A DNA stretch of 64,000 nt from the NCBI GenBank assembly GCA_963519305.1, contig CAUQMS010000005.1, forward strand, positions 186,001 through 250,000, written 5' to 3'. The translations under genes were made by a program, and so were the position numbers. The DNA is from Ewingella sp963519305 (GTDB lineage Bacteria > Pseudomonadota > Gammaproteobacteria > Enterobacterales > Enterobacteriaceae). Position 1 is the first letter of the stretch. Every line of letters begins with the position of its first letter. Below are positions 60,801-64,000 of this stretch, in pieces. The notes beneath the pieces are model-generated. The model did not search any database. It saw nothing but the letters and a program-made list of their open reading frames with translations, and was not told the DNA's origin.

Positions 60801-61820
60801 ATGAAGCCTAAATCCGTCACCCTTGATGACGTTGCATGTCACGCCGGGGTCTCTTACCAGACCGTTTCCCGCGTGCTGAATCAGGCAGCGCATGTGTCAC
60901 AGAAAACCCGCGATAAGGTCGAACAGGCCATGCTGGCGCTCAATTATGTGCCGAACCGTGTCGCGCAACAGCTGGCGGGTAAGCGCAGCTATACGCTGGG
61001 TCTTGCGACCACGGAACTGGCGCTTCATGCGCCGTCACAAATTGCCTCCTCGATAAAAACCCGCGCCAGCCAGCTGGGTTTTAACGTGGTTATCTCGATG
61101 ATTGATACCCTGAGCCTGACTGCCTGCCGCGCCGCGGTCAGTGAGCTTATCGCCCAGCGAGTGGACGGCGTATTAATCAATGTGCCGCTGGAAGCCGAAG
61201 AAGCACAATCTATCGTAGAATTCTGCGGACAACTGCCGGTGATGTTTCTCGACGTCTCGCCTGATGCGCTGGTATGCAAAACATTGTTTGATCCCCATGG
61301 CGGCGCGAAGCTGGGGGTTGAGCACCTGCTGCAACTGGGCCATCAGCAGATTGCGCTGATCACCGGTCCGCTGGCTTCAGTTTCAGCCCGGCTGCGTTAT
61401 CAGGGCTGGCTGGGCGAGTTGTCGCAGCAGCAAATTACGCCCTGCGCCACGCACCACGGTGACTGGAGCGCCGCGTCGGGCTATCAGCTGGCGTTATCCC
61501 TGTTAAATCACTCACCGCGTCCTACGGCGATTCTGGTGGCCAATGATCAGATGGCACTCGGCGTGCTGCGGGCGGTGCATGAATATGGCCTGCGGGTGCC
61601 GGAGCAGATTTCCGTGGTGGGCTACGATGACACCGAAGACAGCGCCTATTTCCAGCCGCCGCTGACCACCATCAAACAGGATTTTCGCCTGCTGGGTGTT
61701 GAGAGCGTGAGCCGGCTGGTAGAAGCGCTGGGGCCGCACGCTGGTCAGCAACAAGACTCCCTGTTTTTGCCAACGTTGCTGGTGGTGCGTAATACCACCG
61801 CACAGGTAGGACCCTCTTAA
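60801..61820 (+). CDS. lacI: Lactose operon repressor LacI
   Basis: 339 residues, strongly similar to E. coli LacI through the core. Helix-turn-helix and hinge: VTLDDVACHAGVSYQTVSR and NYVPNRVAQQLAGK. Sugar-binding core: SQLGFNVVISM, VEHLLQLGHQQIALI, ANDQMALG and VGYDDTEDSAYF with PPLTTIKQDFRLLG. It ends at NTTAQVGPS, about 20 residues short of E. coli LacI (360), and so lacks the leucine-heptad tetramer helix. It should be a dimer. It precedes lacZ on the same strand. Confidence 0.94.
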   Translation: MKPKSVTLDDVACHAGVSYQTVSRVLNQAAHVSQKTRDKVEQAMLALNYVPNRVAQQLAGKRSYTLGLATTELALHAPSQIASSIKTRASQLGFNVVISMIDTLSLTACRAAVSELIAQRVDGVLINVPLEAEEAQSIVEFCGQLPVMFLDVSPDALVCKTLFDPHGGAKLGVEHLLQLGHQQIALITGPLASVSARLRYQGWLGELSQQQITPCATHHGDWSAASGYQLALSLLNHSPRPTAILVANDQMALGVLRAVHEYGLRVPEQISVVGYDDTEDSAYFQPPLTTIKQDFRLLGVESVSRLVEALGPHAGQQQDSLFLPTLLVVRNTTAQVGPS

Positions 61821-61871
61821 GCTATTCCCTGCGCGAAATGTGATCCGTCCCTCTTTCCCTGCCTCTCTGAC

Positions 61872-61927
61872 TTTACTTCAGAGGAATATCGCCGCATGTT
61901 GATCATAATTGTGAGCGCATAACATTT
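61872..61927 (+). promoter_or_regulatory. lac promoter and operator
   Basis: TTTACT (61872-61877), a 17-base spacer and CATGTT (61895-61900) match the -35 and -10 of E. coli lac. The operator AATTGTGAGCGCATAACATT starts at 61907 with the same 6-base distance from the -10 as E. coli O1. No CRP site as good as that of E. coli was seen. Confidence 0.8.
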
Positions 61928-61944
61928 TTGAATAAGGCAGCATA

Positions 61945-64000
61945 ATGAACCCTGAAACCGGCAACGGATCTTCTTCACTGGCTACGGTGCTGGCGCGTCG
62001 TGACTGGGAAAATATCGCATCGACTCAGCATAACCGTTTACCGGCGCACCCGCCGTTTCAGAGCTGGCGCGGTCAGGATGCGGCCCGCGTCGGGCGGGAT
62101 CCGGCGAGTATTGTGAGCCTTAACGGTGACTGGACGTTCAGCTATTTCAGCCAGCCGGAAAAAGTCCCGGAAGCTTGGCTGCACAACGATCTGCCGCAGG
62201 CTGAGCGCTTACCTGTCCCCGCAAACTGGCAGCTGGCAGGCTTCGACGCCCCGATTTATACCAACGTGCAGTACCCCATTGCGGTCAACCCGCCGTTTGT
62301 TCCCACCGAAAACCCGACCGGCTGTTATTCGCTCACCTTTTCTGTCGGCAGCGACTGGCTGGCCAGCGGCCAGACACGGGTTATCTTCGACGGCGTTAAC
62401 TCGGCCCTTTATCTGTGGTGTAACGGTCAGTGGATCGGCTATTCGCAGGACAGCCGTCTGCCGGCCGAGTTCGATCTCAGCGGTGCCCTGCAACCGGGCG
62501 AAAACTGTCTGGCGGTGATGGTGCTGCGCTGGTGCGACGGCAGCTATCTGGAAGATCAGGACATGTGGCGTATGAGCGGAATTTTCCGCGACGTCACGTT
62601 GTTGCATAAACCTGCCGAACAAATCACGGATTATCAGGTACGTACCCACCTGTTCCATGGCTTCACGCAGGCTGAGCTGGAAGTGCAGGTCAGCGCTGCC
62701 GTGCCGCAGGAAACTGCCGCTGAGTATCAGGTGCGCGTTCAGCTCTGGCAGGGCGACAACGCAATCGCAGAACATACGCAGCCGCTCGGCAGCGAAATCA
62801 TTGATGAACGCGGCAATGCGTTCGACAAAACCACCGTGCGTCTACCGGTCAGTCAGCCTACGTTATGGAGCGCCGAGCAACCTGCGTTGTACCGCGCGGT
62901 CATTTCCCTGATTTCACCCGCCGGGGACTTAATCGAAGCCGAAGCCTGCGATATCGGCTTCCGGGAAGTGGAGATCAGTGGCGGGCTGCTGAAAGTGAAC
63001 GGCAAGCCGGTGCTGATCCGCGGTACCAACCGGCATGAGCACCATCCGGAAAACGGTCAGGTAATGGACGAAGCGACCATGCGCCGCGACATTATACTGA
63101 TGAAACAGCACAACTTTAATGCCGTACGCTGTTCGCATTACCCGAATCACCCGCTGTGGTACAGGCTTTGTGACGAATACGGACTGTACGTGGTGGATGA
63201 AGCCAATATTGAAACCCACGGTATGCAGCCGATGGGACGCTTGTCGGATGACCCAGGCTGGTTCAGCGCTTACAGTGAGCGTGTGACCCGCATGGTACAG
63301 CGCGACCGCAACCACGCCTGCATTATCCTCTGGTCGCTGGGTAATGAATCCGGTCACGGTGCCACGCATGACGCGCTCTATCGTTGGATCAAAACCAACG
63401 ATCCGACCCGTCCGGTGCAGTACGAAGGCGGCGGGGCCAATACGGCAGCGACCGATATTATTTGCCCGATGTATGCCCGCGTCGATCAGGATCAGCCTTT
63501 CCCGTCGGTCCCTAAATGGTCGATCAAAAAGTGGATCAGTATGCCGGATGAAACGCGTCCGCTGATCCTGTGCGAATACGCCCACGCGATGGGCAACAGC
63601 TTTGGTGGTTTTGATAAATACTGGAAGGCCTTCCGCCAGTTCCCGCGCCTGCAGGGAGGCTTCGTCTGGGACTGGGTCGATCAAAGCCTGACCCGTACGG
63701 ACGCTGACGGCGTCAGTTACCAGGCCTACGGCGGCGATTTCGGCGACACACCGAACGATCGTCAATTCTGTATGAACGGGCTGGTTTTCGCCGATCGTAC
63801 GCCGCATCCGTCACTGTTTGAGGCTCAGCGCGCCCAGCAGTTTTTCCAGTTTGACATGATCAGTATCGATCCGCTGCGCGTCGAGGTTCGCAGCGAATTC
63901 CTGTTCCGCCACAGCGATAACGAACAGCTGCACTGGCGCGTTGAGTTGGAGGGTAAAACGATCGCCAAAGGAGAGGTGGTGCTCAATATTGCACCGGGCG
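61945..64000 (+). CDS. lacZ: Beta-galactosidase, 5' part (runs off the window)
   Basis: About 685 residues are present of an expected 1,020 or so. The start is MNPETGNGSSSLATVLARRD, then WENIASTQHNRLPAHPPF, close to E. coli LacZ. Catalytic glutamates are in LWSLGNESGHG (acid/base) and LCEYAHAMGN (nucleophile), and the metal- and substrate-binding stretch is RGTNRHEHHP. It hydrolyses lactose to glucose and galactose; galP in this window could take up galactose. The C-terminus and any lacY lie outside. Confidence 0.96.
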   Translation, partial: MNPETGNGSSSLATVLARRDWENIASTQHNRLPAHPPFQSWRGQDAARVGRDPASIVSLNGDWTFSYFSQPEKVPEAWLHNDLPQAERLPVPANWQLAGFDAPIYTNVQYPIAVNPPFVPTENPTGCYSLTFSVGSDWLASGQTRVIFDGVNSALYLWCNGQWIGYSQDSRLPAEFDLSGALQPGENCLAVMVLRWCDGSYLEDQDMWRMSGIFRDVTLLHKPAEQITDYQVRTHLFHGFTQAELEVQVSAAVPQETAAEYQVRVQLWQGDNAIAEHTQPLGSEIIDERGNAFDKTTVRLPVSQPTLWSAEQPALYRAVISLISPAGDLIEAEACDIGFREVEISGGLLKVNGKPVLIRGTNRHEHHPENGQVMDEATMRRDIILMKQHNFNAVRCSHYPNHPLWYRLCDEYGLYVVDEANIETHGMQPMGRLSDDPGWFSAYSERVTRMVQRDRNHACIILWSLGNESGHGATHDALYRWIKTNDPTRPVQYEGGGANTAATDIICPMYARVDQDQPFPSVPKWSIKKWISMPDETRPLILCEYAHAMGNSFGGFDKYWKAFRQFPRLQGGFVWDWVDQSLTRTDADGVSYQAYGGDFGDTPNDRQFCMNGLVFADRTPHPSLFEAQRAQQFFQFDMISIDPLRVEVRSEFLFRHSDNEQLHWRVELEGKTIAKGEVVLNIAPG

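Noticed and set aside
1..64000. CRISPR arrays, prophage, transposase genes or toxin-antitoxin pairs
   Set aside because: I looked for regular spaced repeats and for integrase, transposase, phage-structural or small paired toxin-antitoxin genes and saw none that I could support.

Overview
The window looks like chromosome from an enterobacterium of the Yersiniaceae, most like Rahnella or a close relative. I infer this from protein resemblance and gene order; no database was searched. The right half (about 27-60 kb) keeps the Escherichia coli backbone order almost gene for gene: speC, mltC-yggX-mutY, trmB-yggL, glsB, yggN, hemW-rdgB-yggU-yggT-proC-yggS, pilT-like yggR, ruvX-yqgE-gshB-rsmE-endA-sprT-galP, metK, speA-speB, loiP, tktA, epd-pgk-fbaA. 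It ends in lacI and the first two thirds of lacZ.

Left part, 1-23.8 kb (accessory): ydcF; an MFS exporter with a divergent LysR regulator; a two-component system divergent from a cytochrome b, a Tat-exported molybdoenzyme and a methionine-rich MxKDx repeat protein; an amino-acid ABC importer without its ATPase, coupled to an aminotransferase; azoR-cupin-Rrf2; two AcrB-like RND permeases around one adaptor gene with a divergent TetR regulator; a Spy/CpxP-like protein; and a general porin.

23.8-26.5 kb is AT-rich. It holds two tandem IprA-like winged-helix regulators, an unrecognised 104-residue ORF and a tRNA-Phe gene. The tRNA gene is followed by two 162/163-bp tandem repeats, each carrying a copy of the tRNA 3' end and its terminator, an arrangement like the rtT repeats of E. 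coli tyrT.

27-60 kb is housekeeping: polyamine synthesis (speC, speA, speB), S-adenosylmethionine (metK), glutathione, proline, DNA and nucleotide-pool repair (mutY, rdgB, ruvX), RNA methylation (trmB, rsmE) and central carbon metabolism (tktA, epd, pgk, fbaA). One likely insertion, a NodT-type outer-membrane efflux gene, sits between speB and loiP behind a perfect 30-bp palindrome.

Regulatory sites readable by eye include two GalR/GalS-type operators before galP, MetJ-like boxes before metK, a Cra-like site before epd, a lac operator before lacZ and a palindrome over the azoR promoter. The most interesting system is at 3.6-7.9 kb. A histidine kinase/response regulator pair, a membrane cytochrome b, a sulfite-oxidase-fold molybdoenzyme and a periplasmic peptide with 13 Met in 64 residues together look like a sacrificial-methionine oxidant-scavenging system, by analogy with YedY/MsrP and MrpX.
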